Counted from the first letter of the stretch, positions 10,583 to 22,983 are shown. The stretch: DNA of 64,000 bases from Carnegiea gigantea (GCA_029747015.1 JAKOGI010000085.1:789501-853500); one strand, 5' to 3'. Numbers and translations: made by a program. Notes: generated by a model from the sequence alone, not told the origin.

Positions 10583-12921
10583 TAGTTTAACCAACGAAAG
10601 GGACACGAGTCCCCTGTGGACATGGGTGCTCAATTTGTGCTCTGGAAAATCAATTCGGTTCAATAGTTTTTTATTTTAATTTTAATAAAAATAATAAATC
10701 TATGGTTTTGGGTGGAAAAAAAATTGTGACATGACGTTGGTACACTTTTCAGTGTCCAAGGCATCAGTGAACAGGGAAGAGTTATTAAGTTTCTTTAAAA
10801 TAAAAAAGTACATAGATGTTTCTAAATTCTTCCTTCTTTTGCTACATAAATTAATCTAAATTCTTGCCCTTAGATTCTCGAATTGATAGTGATTGCTCTT
10901 AATTTTAAATAAGATGAAATGGAAGATTTTGAGAAACGATGAACCTCAAAATTAGAACTATCAAATACGCACTCGAAATTCCAAATTCCTAACAACATAA
11001 AAGGTGAAGAACATAATACAACATGCTCAACATGTCTGGTGAGCTACTTGGAAGTACAACTTGAAACCTACACAATTGTTAGTATTGCAATGTATATGGT
11101 CTTTTTCTTGTGTGTAACTCTACATATGTACATAGCAACATGTTCCCAGCTTTCACTGTTCATTCATATTCAAAAACAAGAAAGGGAACTGAAGGTAAGC
11201 ATAATACCAATCACGCTGTACTTACTGAGTAGACCACATGGTCTAATGCCTGATGTTGTGAGGCCAAGGATATGCCATCTGGGTCATCAATTATGTGCTA
11301 CATTTGTCTCAGATTTTCGGTCTCTCTCTAAGTATTTCATCATCCATTTTCATGCATTGTTGATCTCTGACATTGCAAGATAACTTTAAAAACTTCTTTT
11401 GCGATTTGCTGTTTTTGGGTTGGTTTTTTTGGGGGGGGGGGAAGGTGATGACATTAAATGTAAGATATTTTGTAGTAAAAGAAGTACCAAAGAATTTACT
11501 TAGACATTCTAATTCCTGTATATTATTATAGTAAGCCTCTTTAAGAAAAATTAGTATTACTTATTGTTAGAAAAAAGTTAAGGATTGCGACTAGTAGTTT
11601 AAGAACGAACGTAGCATGTAAGGGGCAAAAAGGGAATGTTATGCAGTGGCGTGATAGTCCACTATTCTAAAACCAAATTTGCTTACTCAAATCATACAGT
11701 GAGGACTCGTAAGCAATCGATCTCCAAGAGTACATGACAAGTTAGCTGCTCGAACTGCATACTAAATCGAACAATGGTGAGGATCTTTGAGCTATCACCT
11801 AAAACAGTTTAAGAGGAATGTTTAGTTCCTTTGGTGTACATGAAAGGACAAAAGAGGTCTGGCGAAGGAAAATCAGCAGCAATAACGTAGAGAATGTAAT
11901 TATTGAGATAGAAATGAAATGCTATAATGATAACTCACCGAAAATAAGTAGCCAAATGTGCCCCAAAATACTAGCCAATAAGAGCCCAAGCCCATGCCTT
12001 TCCCATTCGTGTGCATGTGTAGTCATCAAATTACTCGAGCTACTAGCTTTCTTGGGGTTCATGGAAGGCAAGGATATAAGATACATGAAACGCTCTATGA
12101 AGAAATTTCATGTGAGAGACCAAAAAGTGGCCCAATAAAAAGTATGTTTTGCTCTACATTAGAAGTAAGTCCAACACTTATGAGTGAGGCCGTTAGCTTA
12201 GAAACCCTAAGTTGATAAATTCAAGAAGGCTTCCAAATCCCTTGAAACCTACAAGCACACCCTTCAAAATTCATTGCGAATGTTGCAATAAATTCTTTTT
12301 CCGTGTGGAAAATGTTGTCACATACCATAATTTTTTGCGGTAATTTGGTGAGAATGTGCATGAATGTAAGTCTATTGCTAACTGAGTTATGTGGGAGTTT
12401 CAAATATCCAAAGCGTTTACACAATGTAAATTTCCTTCCATTTTGAATAATTATTTTTTACTTTAATTCTTGAATTTTATTAATTTTTTCCTACTTTTTA
12501 CTTTGGTCTTGCTATCATTCTTGGCTTTTGTACTGGTATCTTTTCAACCATTTTTTTAGTTAGTTCATTATCATTTTTTAGTTATAGATAGATAATTTCA
12601 TAACTGTAAATTATCCAATAATTTTAAAGAGATTCCGCACTTCGTGCACAAACTAAACATAATAGTGTGTGAATCAACAACTCATTGTTTATAACATGCC
12701 AAAAGATTCAAGTTTAAATATGCTATTTTAAAGACAAATTCTCCAACTCGAATGTCATTTAGATGACTTGCTTGTTTTTTCGATTCTTATAATTTTTGTT
12801 GGAGGGGATGTGGGAAAAGGGATGGAAGAATAACACATAATATCATTAGGATCCTTCAAGTGGATGGAGTATAAGTGGTCTCAGCATGATCAGGGGTGAT
12901 TTGAAATTCTAGTTTACGTGT

Positions 12922-12995
12922 GCTAGAGTAGCTCAGTTGGTTAGAGCGTGTGGCTATTAACCACAAGGTCGGAGGTTGAAGCCCTTCCTCTAGCT
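12922..12995 (+). tRNA. tRNA-Asn-like, ATT anticodon, copy 3
   Basis: Acceptor stem GCTAGAG/CTCTAGC and anticodon stem pair perfectly, but the anticodon loop is CTATTAA (ATT) and the T loop is TTGAAGC, losing the conserved C56. The A box is intact and the B box damaged. Probably a pseudogene. Confidence 0.65.
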
Positions 12996-13730
12996 TCTTT
13001 ATGTTATTGAACTCTAATGCTGTTCTTTTGGTTTTGGTAATCTTTTATGTTATATGTTTCCAAAGATTCAACCAAGCATCAAGCACAAATTTACATTGAA
13101 AGTGAAATTCCATGCCTTTAAAAATGCCAATCTCAATGTGAGCTAGCTTATGCTCGATGTAGTTGATTGTGTTCCCTTGGTGTATCACCATATCCATTCA
13201 GTGCTTCTCCATACTCATGGACTCAAACCCAAAAAAAAAGAGGAATTTTTATGCCAAAGATCAACCACTATATTCCAAACCATAGTAACTAATGACTCGT
13301 TTTTTAATGAAGCTATTAGCCTCAAATGCAAGATGAAATGCGCTTTCGGACATTTCATCGAACACTTGCTGGTGCGGGAAAAAGTCCCTAGGAAATGAGC
13401 AAACTACGGCAAAAGGAAGCACTTTCCTACTCTTTAAAGGCATAATGGCTCTCAATCCCAAACTGACTTGAGAAAAATTAGCGGCCAATCATCAACAATA
13501 AATCCAAGCAACCCCAAATCAGCATGATCAATGATAACAATTAAGTTGATTAAGTAGAAGAGAGAGAAATACAACAAACTTTAGATTATAATAGGAAAGA
13601 GATTATCAATCGTCAAAGTATTCACAAGAATTCACCAAACCCAATCTTCTTTAATTTACCCTAACCCTATAAAGTTAGGAGACGTTTGTAAATCCAAATG
13701 ATACCTAACCACTGAAATTAGAAAATTTTC

Positions 13731-13740
13731 CCTTATATAG
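13731..13740 (-). promoter_or_regulatory. Conserved minus-strand TATA box (unit 3)
   Basis: CTATATAAGG on the minus strand, same unit position as at 10573, 809 bp after the tRNA start. The CT-rich leader (CTCTCTCTTCT type, about 13557-13572) follows. Confidence 0.4.
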
Positions 13741-14179
13741 TGGTTTAATCGACAAAAGGGACACGGGTCACCTAGGGACACGGGTGCTGAATTTGCATTT
13801 TGGAAAATCAGTTCGGTTCAATAGTTTTTTACTTTAATTTTAATAAAAATAACAAATTTGAGGTTTTGGGCTGAAAAAAATTATGACATGACGTCAGTAC
13901 ACTCTTTAGTATCCAAGGCATCGATGAACAGAGAACAGTTGTTAAGTTTTTTTCAATAAAAAAGAACATAGATCTTTCTTAATTCTTCCCCTTTTTTGGT
14001 ACATAGATTAATCTAGATTCTTGCCCTCAGATCCTAGAATAGATAGTGATTTTTCTTTATTTTAAATGAGATGGAATGGAAGATTTCGAGAAATGATGAA
14101 CCCTAAAATCATAACTATCAAACATACATGCAAAATCTCAAATTCTCGAGAATGTAAAAGATGAAGCACATAATGCAAT

Positions 14180-14566
14180 GTGCTTAGCATGTTCGTGAGC
14201 TGCCAGGAAGTACAGCTTGAAAGCTATGTAATTGTTTATACTGCAACGTGCATGGTCTTTTTCCAGTGCGTAACTCTGCATATGTATATAGCAACCTGTT
14301 CCCAGCTTTCAATGTTCCTTCATATTCTAAAAAAAGAAAGGGAACTGAAGGTATGCATAATAAAGAAATCCACGACGTACTTACTGAGTAGACCATGTGA
14401 TCCAATGCCTGATCAGTTTGTGAAGCCAAGGATATGCCATCTGGGTCATCAATTATGTGCCTCGTTTGTCTCAGATGTTTGGTCTCTTTCTAAGTATTTC
14501 GTCATCCCTTTTCATGGATTTGTTGATCTATCACATTGCAAGATAACTTTAAAAACTTCTTTGTGA
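14180..14566 (+). CDS. Recurrent open frame of the unit, hypothetical
   Basis: 128 codons from a GTG at 14180; the first ATG is at 14189. I do not recognise a family. There is a hydrophobic stretch around residues 15-40 and a basic middle (KKERELK). Related peptides lie at the same unit position in unit 1 (7075-7341), unit 2 (11039-11383), unit 4 (19408-19641) and unit 11 (46878-47093), sharing pieces such as CVTLHMYIAT, QERELK and ICHLGHQLCA, with shifts and stops in many copies. It may be a decayed gene fragment or merely a frame that stays open in AT-rich repeats. Likely not translated. Confidence 0.2.
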   Translation: MLSMFVSCQEVQLESYVIVYTATCMVFFQCVTLHMYIATCSQLSMFLHILKKERELKVCIIKKSTTYLLSRPCDPMPDQFVKPRICHLGHQLCASFVSDVWSLSKYFVIPFHGFVDLSHCKITLKTSL

Positions 14567-16168
14567 TTTAGTGTTTTTTGGTTGGTTTTATTGGGGGGTG
14601 CGTGACGTTAAATATAAGATCTTTTATAGTAAAAGAAGCACCAAGCAATTTACCTAGACATTTTAATGCTTATATGTTGTTATCGTAAACTACTTTAAAA
14701 AAAATTAGTATACTTATTGTTAGAAAAAAGTTAAGGATTGCGACTAATCGTTTAAGAACAAACTTAGCGTGAAAAGGGAAAAAAGGGGATGCTACATAGT
14801 GGCATGATAGTCCACTATTCTAGAACTGAATTTGCTTACTCAAATCGTACCCTGGGGACTCGTAAGCAATTGGTCTTCAGGAATACATTGCAAGTTAATT
14901 AGCTGCACGAACTGCATATTAAATCGAACAATGATAAGGATCTTTGAATACTCACCTAAAACAGTTTCGGAGGAATGTTTAGTATCTTTGGTGTATGTCA
15001 TGCTGTAGCTGAAAACATTAAGTTGTAGATAGAAGAGGATGCGAAACATACAAAAAAAAGAGGTTTGGTGAAGAAAAATCAGCAACAATAATGCAAAGAA
15101 TATAGTTATTGAGTTGGAAACAAGATGCTGTAACGATAACTTGCCGAAAATAAGTAGTCGAGTACGACGCAAAAGATTAGTAAATAACAGCGCAAGCCTA
15201 TGCCCTTACCATTCCCATAGCCCGAATTAGGCCGATGGATGAGTAGTGCGTGTGTGCATGCATAGTCTTGAAATTACTCAAGTCACTAGCTTTTTAGGGG
15301 GTCGTGGAAGGCAACAATATAAAACACATGAAACGCTCTTTGAAGAAATTTTATGTGGGAGACCAAAAACTACCCCAATGGAAAATATATATTGCTCTAC
15401 ATTTGAAGCAACTCCAGCACTTATGAGTGAGACCATTAGCTTAGAAACCATCGTTGATAATTTCAAGTAGGCTTCCAAATGCCTTGAAACCTACAAGAAC
15501 ACCTTGTTAAATTCATTGCAAAAGTTCCATTGAATTCTTTTTCCATGTGTAAAGTGTTGTCACATACTATAATGTTTGGCTACAATTTGGTTAGATCGAA
15601 CATGAATGTAAGTTTGGTGTTAACCTAGTTATGCGGGAGTTTCAAATATCTAAAGAGTTTAAATAATGTCAATTTCCTACCAGTTGGAAGGATTATTTTT
15701 CACTTCAAATATTGTGTTTTTTAAAATTTTTGCGTACTTTTCACTTTGGCCTGGCTATGATTTTTGGATTTTTCTAGAGGTATCTGTTCAAGTATTTTTT
15801 TCAGTTAGTTCATTATCATTTTTTAGGTATAGATAGACAAATTTTATAACTGTAAATTATCTAATAGTTTTAAAGGGATTCCGAACTTCACATACAAAGT
15901 AAATATAATAGTTTGTGAATCCACAACCATTGTTTATAACATGCCAAAGGATTCAAGTTAAAATATGTTATTTTAAAACCAAATTCTGTATCTTAGAAGC
16001 CGTTGTAGATGACTTGCCTGCTTTTTCGATTCTTGTTAATTTTTTTTGGAGGGCATGTAAGAAAAGGGATGGTAGAACAACACATAATATCGTTAGGATC
16101 TTTCAAGTGGATGGAGTATAAGCAATCTTGGCATGATCAAGGGCGATTTGGAATTCTAGGTTAAGTGC

Positions 16169-16244
16169 GCTTGAGTAGCTTAGTTAGTTAGAGTGTGTGA
16201 CTATTAACCACAAGGTCAGAGGTTCAAGCTCACCCTCTCTAGTG
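16169..16244 (+). tRNA. tRNA-Asn-like, ATT anticodon, degenerate copy 4
   Basis: Anticodon loop CTATTAA. The D loop has lost the GG pair (AGTTAGTTA), the acceptor stem has a T:T clash, and two extra bases lie in the T-arm/acceptor region. Almost certainly non-functional. Confidence 0.55.
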
Positions 16245-16351
16245 TCTTTGTCTTATTAAACTCTGATGTTGTTCTTTGGGTTTTGCTAGTCTTTTATGTC
16301 ATATGTTAGATTCAACCAAGCTGATTTCAAGTGCAAATTTGTGTCAGAAAT

Positions 16352-16358
16352 GAAACTC
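16352..16358 (+). repeat. Target-site duplication, left of the 1.8-kb insert
   Basis: GAAACTC here and at 18183-18189. Uninterrupted units read ATGAAACTCCATGCC at this place, so the repeat marks the insertion point. Confidence 0.65.
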
Positions 16359-16381
16359 GACGCAAATTATTACCTACAACT

Positions 16382-16406
16382 GGGTGGACAACTCAATTGT
16401 CCACCC
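16382..16406 (+). repeat. Perfect 10-bp inverted repeat (hairpin)
   Basis: GGGTGGACAA, 5-nt loop CTCAA, then TTGTCCACCC, 24 bp inside the left end of the insert. Confidence 0.85.
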
Positions 16407-17504
16407 GGGCCTACCAACAGCAGTTTTGAGTCCTCCAACTGTTGAGTCCTGACCCATTTAAAAAAAAAAAATTCATACTCCTTAATTTTTTGAAATTGCG
16501 ATTTTTATTCTTCCCATTGCTCAATTACTCTTCGCTGCTTCGATTGCTTTAGTGTTCAACAATTATTGAATGGTTGGGTTTGATCTTAACGTCGCTATTG
16601 ATATTGAATCTTCATTAAATAGAATTGTTCATCAAGCTTGATAGCGTTTTTTGATCTCTATTTTTGTTTTCGGGATTAGAAGTTGTGCTCGTTAGTTTTG
16701 CATTTTGATGAGTTAATTTTGAGATTTTCGAACTGGATTGCATTTGTTCCATGTAAATTTTGGTTTGTGACATACGAGAAATGATAGCTCACCATTATGA
16801 TTTATGTATTCTCTAAATATAATCATTGACTCACTAGAAGTATAGATTTAGCTCACTATAAAAAATATGTTGCCCTGTGCTACAGAGCAGTTTTTGGCTC
16901 ACTAAAAGAAACGTTTGGCTCATTAGGATTGACCTGTGTGCTCGCTGATATTGTATTATAGCTCACCACAAATGTTATGGTTGTTTTTCCAGATAATATT
17001 TCCATTGTTGCTATGTACATATGAGAAACAACAGCTCACCAATATGAGTTATGTGCTTACTAAATATAGTCCTTGGCTCATTAAAGAAATACATTTAGCT
17101 CACTTGTGTTGAGCTTGTATTCAACAATCATAAATTAGTTCCGTGCTCACCAAATGTAATCACTATAATTAATCATGTGCCTAACAGTGAAAACAATAGC
17201 TCACTATTAGTGTGGCTCACTATAAAAAAATTTGTTGCCTTGCACTGCATTTTATGGTGCACAAAATATCTATCATGGCTTACTAAATAAATGACACAGC
17301 TCACTAAAAAGAATAGTATAGATAGTCAGCAAATAATATTGTGAAGTTCTTGAGTTATGTTCCAACTCAATCATTTTTTACTATGACATAAGGGTGTTTG
17401 TATCATATTTTGTGAGTATAATAGAAATGTAGTCAATTAATTAAATATAGTCAAACTCACAAAATATATGCCATAGCTTACTAAATATATGCCATAGCTC
17501 ACTA

Positions 17505-18182
17505 AAAAAAGTATAGACAACTAGAATATAGTTTAGTGAGTTTCAGATGAACAATAACATTTTTTTTAGTACAATAGCACATTTTAATAAATTATATAGT
17601 ACTTTTACTAAGTGAAACCTAGGTACATAAGATGCATTGGTTTAATCTATCCGCTCACTAAAAGTATGTATTAGCTCATTAAAAGTGTGTCTTAACTCAC
17701 TAAGTATTGTAGTGAGCTATACATTTTTAGTGAGCTAAAATTTAATTGTACAACTTCTTTTGTGCAACCGGTTATATGATATAACAACTCAGTAAATAAA
17801 TATCATTGCTCACTAAAAAAGTATAGACTACTAGAATACAGTCTAGTGAGTTTCAGATTCATAATAATATTTTTTTTTAGTACAATAGCACATTTAATAA
17901 GGTATATAGTATTTTTACTAAGTGAAACTTCGGTACATAAGATACATTAGTTTCGGTATGTCTGCTCACTAAAAGTACGTATTAGCTCACCAAAACTGTG
18001 TCTCAGTTCACTAAAATATTTTAGTAAGCTATACATTATTTTTAGTGAGCGAAACTAGATATATAGCAACATATTTTAGTGAGCTATAGGATATTTTTAG
18101 TGAGCCGAAATCTGACGGTTTTCTTTGTGGGTTTGGTTGTATAATTGCATTTGTACAAACCGGGTGGATGATATAACAACTG
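17505..18182 (+). repeat. Two direct copies of a ~310-bp block inside the insert
   Basis: GTATAGAC, then TTTCAGAT, AGTACAATAGCACAT, TTTTTACTAAGTGAAAC, GCTCACTAAAAGTA and ATGATATAACAAC occur in the same order from 17505 and again from 17817. The second copy ends at the insert's right end. Confidence 0.8.
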
Positions 18183-18189
18183 GAAACTC
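18183..18189 (+). repeat. Target-site duplication, right of the 1.8-kb insert
   Basis: GAAACTC, matching 16352-16358; the array unit resumes here with CATGCCTCTAAAAATGCC. Confidence 0.65.
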
Positions 18190-21100
18190 CATGCCTCTAA
18201 AAATGCCACTCTCAATGTGAGCTAGCCTATGCCCAATGTAGTTGATTGTGTGCCCTTGTTGTGTCACCATATCCATCCAGTTTGTCTCCATACTCATGCA
18301 CTTACACCAAAAAACAGGGATTTTTGTGACAAAGATCAAGCATTATATTCTAAACCATATTAACTAGTGACTTGTATTTCAATGAAGCTATTAGCCTCAA
18401 ATGTAAGATGAAATGCTCTTTTGGGCATTTCATCGAACACTTGGTGGTAAGGAGAGAACTCCCTCAGAAATGAGCAAACTAAGGCAAAAAGAAGCGCTTC
18501 CCAACTTTTTAAGGAAAAAATAGTTCTCAATCCCAAACCCACTTAAGAAAAATTAGCCACTAATCATCATCAATAAATCCAAACCATTCTAAATCAGCAT
18601 GATCAACGATAACAATCAAATTAATTACGGAAACGAGAGAGACAGAGAACAAACTTTAGATTATAATAGGAAGGAGATTATTAATCGTCAAATTATTCAC
18701 AAGAATTCACTAAACTCAATCTTCTTTAATTTACTCTAACCCTATAAAGTTAGGAGAGGTTCGTAAACCCAAATGATGGATAACCCCTGAAATTAGAAAA
18801 TTTTCCCTTATATGGTGGTTTAACTGACGAAAGGGACACAGGTCACCTGTGAACATGGGTGCTTAGTTTGTGTACTGGAAAATCAATTCGGCTCAACAGG
18901 TTTTTATTTTAATTTTAATAAGAATGATAAATATATAGTTTTGGGTGGGAAAAAAATTGTGACATGACGTTGGTACAATTTTCGGTGTCCACAACATTTG
19001 TGAATAGAGAACAGTTGTTAATTTTATTAAAAAAATGAAAAACTACATAGATTCTTGCCTTTAGATTCTAGAATAGATAGTGATTTTTCTTGATTTTAAA
19101 CAAGATTGAATGGAAGATTATGCGAAATGATGAACATGAAAATTACAATTGTCAAATATGCTCTCAAAGTCTGAAATTCCCAAGAGCATAAAGACGAAGC
19201 ACATAATGCAATGCGCTCAACGTGTCTGGTGAGCTGCCTGAAAGTACAACTTTTAAAGCTACATAATTGTTGGCCCTGCAACGTACATAGCCTTTTTCTA
19301 ATGTCTAACTCTTGCGTATGTACAAAGCAATATGTTCCTAGCTTTCGACGTTTATTCGTATTCAAAAACAAGAAAGGGAACTGAAGCTATGCATAATAAA
19401 GAAGGCCATGCTGTACTTACTAATTAGACCAAATGATTCAATGCCTAATCAGTTTTTGAAGCCAAGGATGTGCCATCTGGCTCATCAATTTTGTGCATCA
19501 TTTGCCTCGGATCTTTGGTCTCTTTCAAAGTATTTCGTCATCCCTTTTCATGCATTTGTTGGTCTATCACATTGCAAGATAACTTTAAAAGCTTCTTTTG
19601 CAATTTGGCCTTTTTTTGGTTTTTTGAGGGGGCGGCGATAACGTCAAATATAATATATTTTGTAGTAAAAGAAGTGCCAAGCATTTTACTTAGACTTTTT
19701 AATGCTTATATATTATTATAGTAAATCTCTTCAAAAAAAATTAGTATTACTTATGATTAGAAAAACGTTAAGGATTGCGACTAATAGTTTAGGAACAAAC
19801 TTAACGTGCAAAGGGCAAAAAGGGAATGGTGCACCGTGGCACAATAGTCCACTGTTCTAGAATCAAATTTGCTCACTTAAATCGTACACCGAGGACTCGT
19901 AAGCAATTGATATCAAAGAATGCATGATGCGTTTGCTGCTTGAGATGCGTACAAAATCAAACAATAATGGGGATCGTTGAACAGTCGCGTAAAATAGTTG
20001 AGGAGGAATGTTTAGTGTCTTTAGTGTATGTCATGCTGTAGCTGAAAGCATTAAGTTGTAGATGGAATAGGATGCAAAACATATAAAGACAAAAGAGGTT
20101 TGGTGAAGAAAAATCAGCAACAATAATGGCAGAGTATATAACTATTGAGATGGAAATAAGATGTTGTAATGATAACTCGTCGAAGATAAGTAGCCAAATT
20201 TGCACCAAAAGATTAGTCAATAAGAGCCCAAGCCCATGCCCATCCTATTCCCATAGCCCAACTGAGGTTGATAGACAAGTAGTGCATATGTGCGTGTGTA
20301 GTCTTTAAATTACTCTGGCCACTAGATTTCTGGGGAGTCATGGAAGGCAAGGATATAAGATACATGAAACGCTATTTGAAGAAATTACATGTGGGAGACC
20401 AAAAAGTAGCCCGATTAAAAATATATTTTGCTCTACATTTTAATAAACTCCAACACTTATAAGTGAGACCATTAGCTTAGAAACCCTATATTGATAATTT
20501 CAAGAAAGCTTCCAAATCCCTTTAAACATACAAGCGCACCCTCGGAAATTCATTGCAAATGTTCTATTGAATTATTTTTCCATGTGGAAAATGTTGTCAC
20601 ATACCACAAATTTTGACTACAATTTTGTCAGAACGTACATGAATGTAAGTCTAGTGTTAACTTAGTTACATGGGAGTATCAAATATCTAAATAGTTTACA
20701 TAATGTAACTTTCCTTTAATTTTGAGTGATTATTTTGCACTTTTATTCTTGCATTTTTAAAATTTTTTTTCCTACTTTTTACTTTGGTCTTGATGTCATT
20801 TTTGGATTTTTTTTTACCAGCATCTTTTCAATCCTTTTTTTAGTTAGTTCATTATCATTTTTGCAGTTATACATAGATAAATTTCATAACTGTAAATTGT
20901 CCAATAATTTGAAGGGGATTCCAAACTTCATATGCAAAGCAAACATAATAGTGTGTGAATTAAGAACTCATTGTTTATAATGTGCGAAAAGATTCAAGTT
21001 CAAATATGTTACTTTAAAATCAAATTCTCTGACTTAGATGCACTTTTAGATGACTTGCTAGCTTTTCCAATTTTTGCTATTTTTGTTAGAGGGGACGTAA

Positions 21101-21208
21101 GAAAAGAGATGGTAGAATAACACGTGATATCGTTAGGAACTTTCAAGTGGATAGAGTATCAGTGTTCTCGTCATGATCAAGGGCAATTCAGAATTCTAGG
21201 TTTAGTGC

Positions 21209-21282
21209 GCTAGAGTAGCTCAGTTGGTTAGAGCGTGTGGCTGTTAACTACAAGGTTGAAGGTTCAAGCCTTCCCTGTAGCG
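21209..21282 (+). tRNA. tRNA-Asn (GTT), copy 5
   Basis: Anticodon loop CTGTTAA with stem TGTGG/CTACA (one G:U). A box and B box (GGTTCAAGCC) are intact. One G:G clash in the acceptor stem and one A:C in the T stem lower confidence in function. Confidence 0.7.
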
Positions 21283-22983
21283 TCTCTGTCTTATTGAACT
21301 CTGATGCAGTGTTTTTGGTTTTGCAAATCTTTTATGTTATATGTTTCCAAAGATTCAACCAAGCAGAGTGCAAGCATAAATTTATGTAGGAAATAAAAGT
21401 CCATTCCTCTAAAAATTCCACCCTCAATCTGAGCTAGCATATGCCCAATGTAGTTGATTGTGTGCCCTTGATGCATCACCATACCCATCTCCATACTCAT
21501 GGACTCACATCCAAAAAAAAAAAAGGATTTTTATGCCAAAGATCCTACATTATATTCCAAACCATATTAACTAATGACTCATCTTTCATTGAAGCTATTA
21601 GCGTCAAATGTAAGATGAAATGCTCTTTCGGGCATTTCATCGAACACTTGGTAGTAAGGAGACAATTCCCTAAGAAATGAGCAAACTAAGGCGAAGGGAA
21701 GCACTTCCCAACTTTATTTAGGCATAATAGCTGTAATTCCGAAACCTTCTTAAGAAAAACTACCCACTAATGATCATCGATAAATCCAAACAATGCCAAA
21801 TGAGCATGATCAATGATAACAATTAAATTGATTAAGTAAAAGAGAGAGAAAGAGAAGAAACTTTAGATTATAGTTGGAAGGAGATTATCAATCATCAAAC
21901 TATTCACAAGAATTCACTAAACTCAATCTTCTTTAATTTACTCTAACCCTATAAAGTTTGGAGAGGTTTGTAAGTCCAAATGATAGCTAATCCCTGAAAT
22001 TAGAAAATTTTCCCTTATGTAGTGGTCTAACTAATGAAAAGGACATGGGCCACCTATGAACATGGGTGCTCAATTTGAGTTCTTGAAAATCAATTCAATC
22101 CAATAGTTTTTTTAATTTTAATAAAAATAATAAATCTTTGGTTTTGGGTGGAGAAAAAAAATTATGGCATGAGGTCAGTACACTTTTCAATGTCCACAGC
22201 ATCGTTGAATGAAGAAGAGTTCTTAAGTTTTTTTTTAAAAAAGAAAAAAGGACATAGATCTTTCTGAATTCTTCCCCTTTATTGGTGCGTAAATTAATCT
22301 AGATTCTTTGCTTTAGATACTAGAACAAACTATGATTTTTCTTTATTATATTGATTTTAAATTAGATGGAATGGAAGATTTCGAGAAAAGACGAACCTCA
22401 AAATTATGACCATCAAATACGCACCCAAAATCTCAAATTCCCAGAACATAAAAGATGAAACACATAATGCAATGTGCTAAACGTGTTTAGTGAGTTGGAA
22501 GTAACAACTTTTGGGCTACATAATTGTTGGTCCTACAACGTATAAGGTCTTTTTCCCGTGTGTAACTCTTCAAATGTATATAGCAAGATGTTCCTAGCGT
22601 TCAACATTCATTAATATTAAAAAACGAGGAACTGAACGTATGCGTAATCAAGAAGGCCATGCTATACTTACTGAGTAGACGGCATGACTCAATTCCTTAT
22701 GAGTTTCTTAAGCCAAGAATATGCCATCTGGGTCACCAATTCTGTGCTTTATTCGTCTCGTATTTTCAGTCTCTTTTAAGTATTTCATCATCGCTCCTCA
22801 TGCATTGCGTTATCCCACTTTAAAAATTTACTTTGCAATTTGGTGTTTTTTTTTGTTTGCTTTTTTCGGGGGGGGACATTAAATATAAGGAATTTTGTAG
22901 TAAAATAAGTACCAAGCAATTTACTTTGATATTTTAATTGTTATATATTATTATAGTAAATCTCTTTTAAAAAAATTAGTATT

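Larger units (their letters stand above)
9760..12921 (+). repeat. Array unit 2
   Basis: A 3162-bp unit led by the best-preserved tRNA copy. It has a good minus-strand TATA box at 10573-10582, a long G run near 11425, and a recurrent plus-strand frame at 11039-11383 (114 codons, non-ATG start). Confidence 0.9.
12922..16168 (+). repeat. Array unit 3
   Basis: 3247 bp, close to the basic unit length. Minus-strand TATA box at 13731-13740. It carries the longest copy of the recurrent plus-strand frame (14180-14566). Otherwise AT-rich, no further gene seen. Confidence 0.9.
16359..18182 (+). mobile_element. 1.8-kb non-coding insert rich in AGCTCACTA motifs
   Basis: Foreign to the array unit and flanked by the 7-bp repeat GAAACTC. 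The first 50 bp hold a perfect 10-bp hairpin. The body from about 16785 has some 25 or more degenerate copies of AGCTCACTA(AAA), first in one orientation, then also as TTTAGTGAGCT near 17714 and 18040-18100. The last ~620 bp are a direct duplication with a period of about 310 bp. No transposase frame and no clear long terminal inverted repeat is visible; TCCACCCGG near the left end is matched inverted by CCGGGTGGA near the right end. Probably a non-autonomous DNA transposon of unknown superfamily. A Helitron end (CTRR after the hairpin) is not met. Confidence 0.5.
16169..21208 (+). repeat. Array unit 4, interrupted by a 1.8-kb insert
   Basis: The unit is split by an unrelated insert at 16359-18182, flanked by GAAACTC on both sides. 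Without it the unit is about 3.2 kb. The minus-strand TATA site is altered (TTATATGG, about 18809). Confidence 0.9.

Noticed and set aside
12922..12995. ATT copies as a genuine new tRNA species
   Set aside because: All five ATT copies carry further damage in T loop, D loop or stems, and the change fits CHG deamination.
15246..15470. Frames of 70-81 codons with SLEITLAASFLGG-type peptides in several units, both strands
   Set aside because: They overlap other frames, start at different codons in each unit and break in many units; most likely repeat sequence that happens to stay open.
16785..18100. CRISPR-like array from the AGCTCACTA motifs
   Set aside because: Motifs are about 9-11 bp, degenerate, unevenly spaced and in both orientations, in a plant genome.
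16359..18182. Helitron identity for the 1.8-kb insert
   Set aside because: A hairpin is present near one end, but neither the TC start nor the CTRR end is found, and a 7-bp flanking repeat argues against a Helitron.
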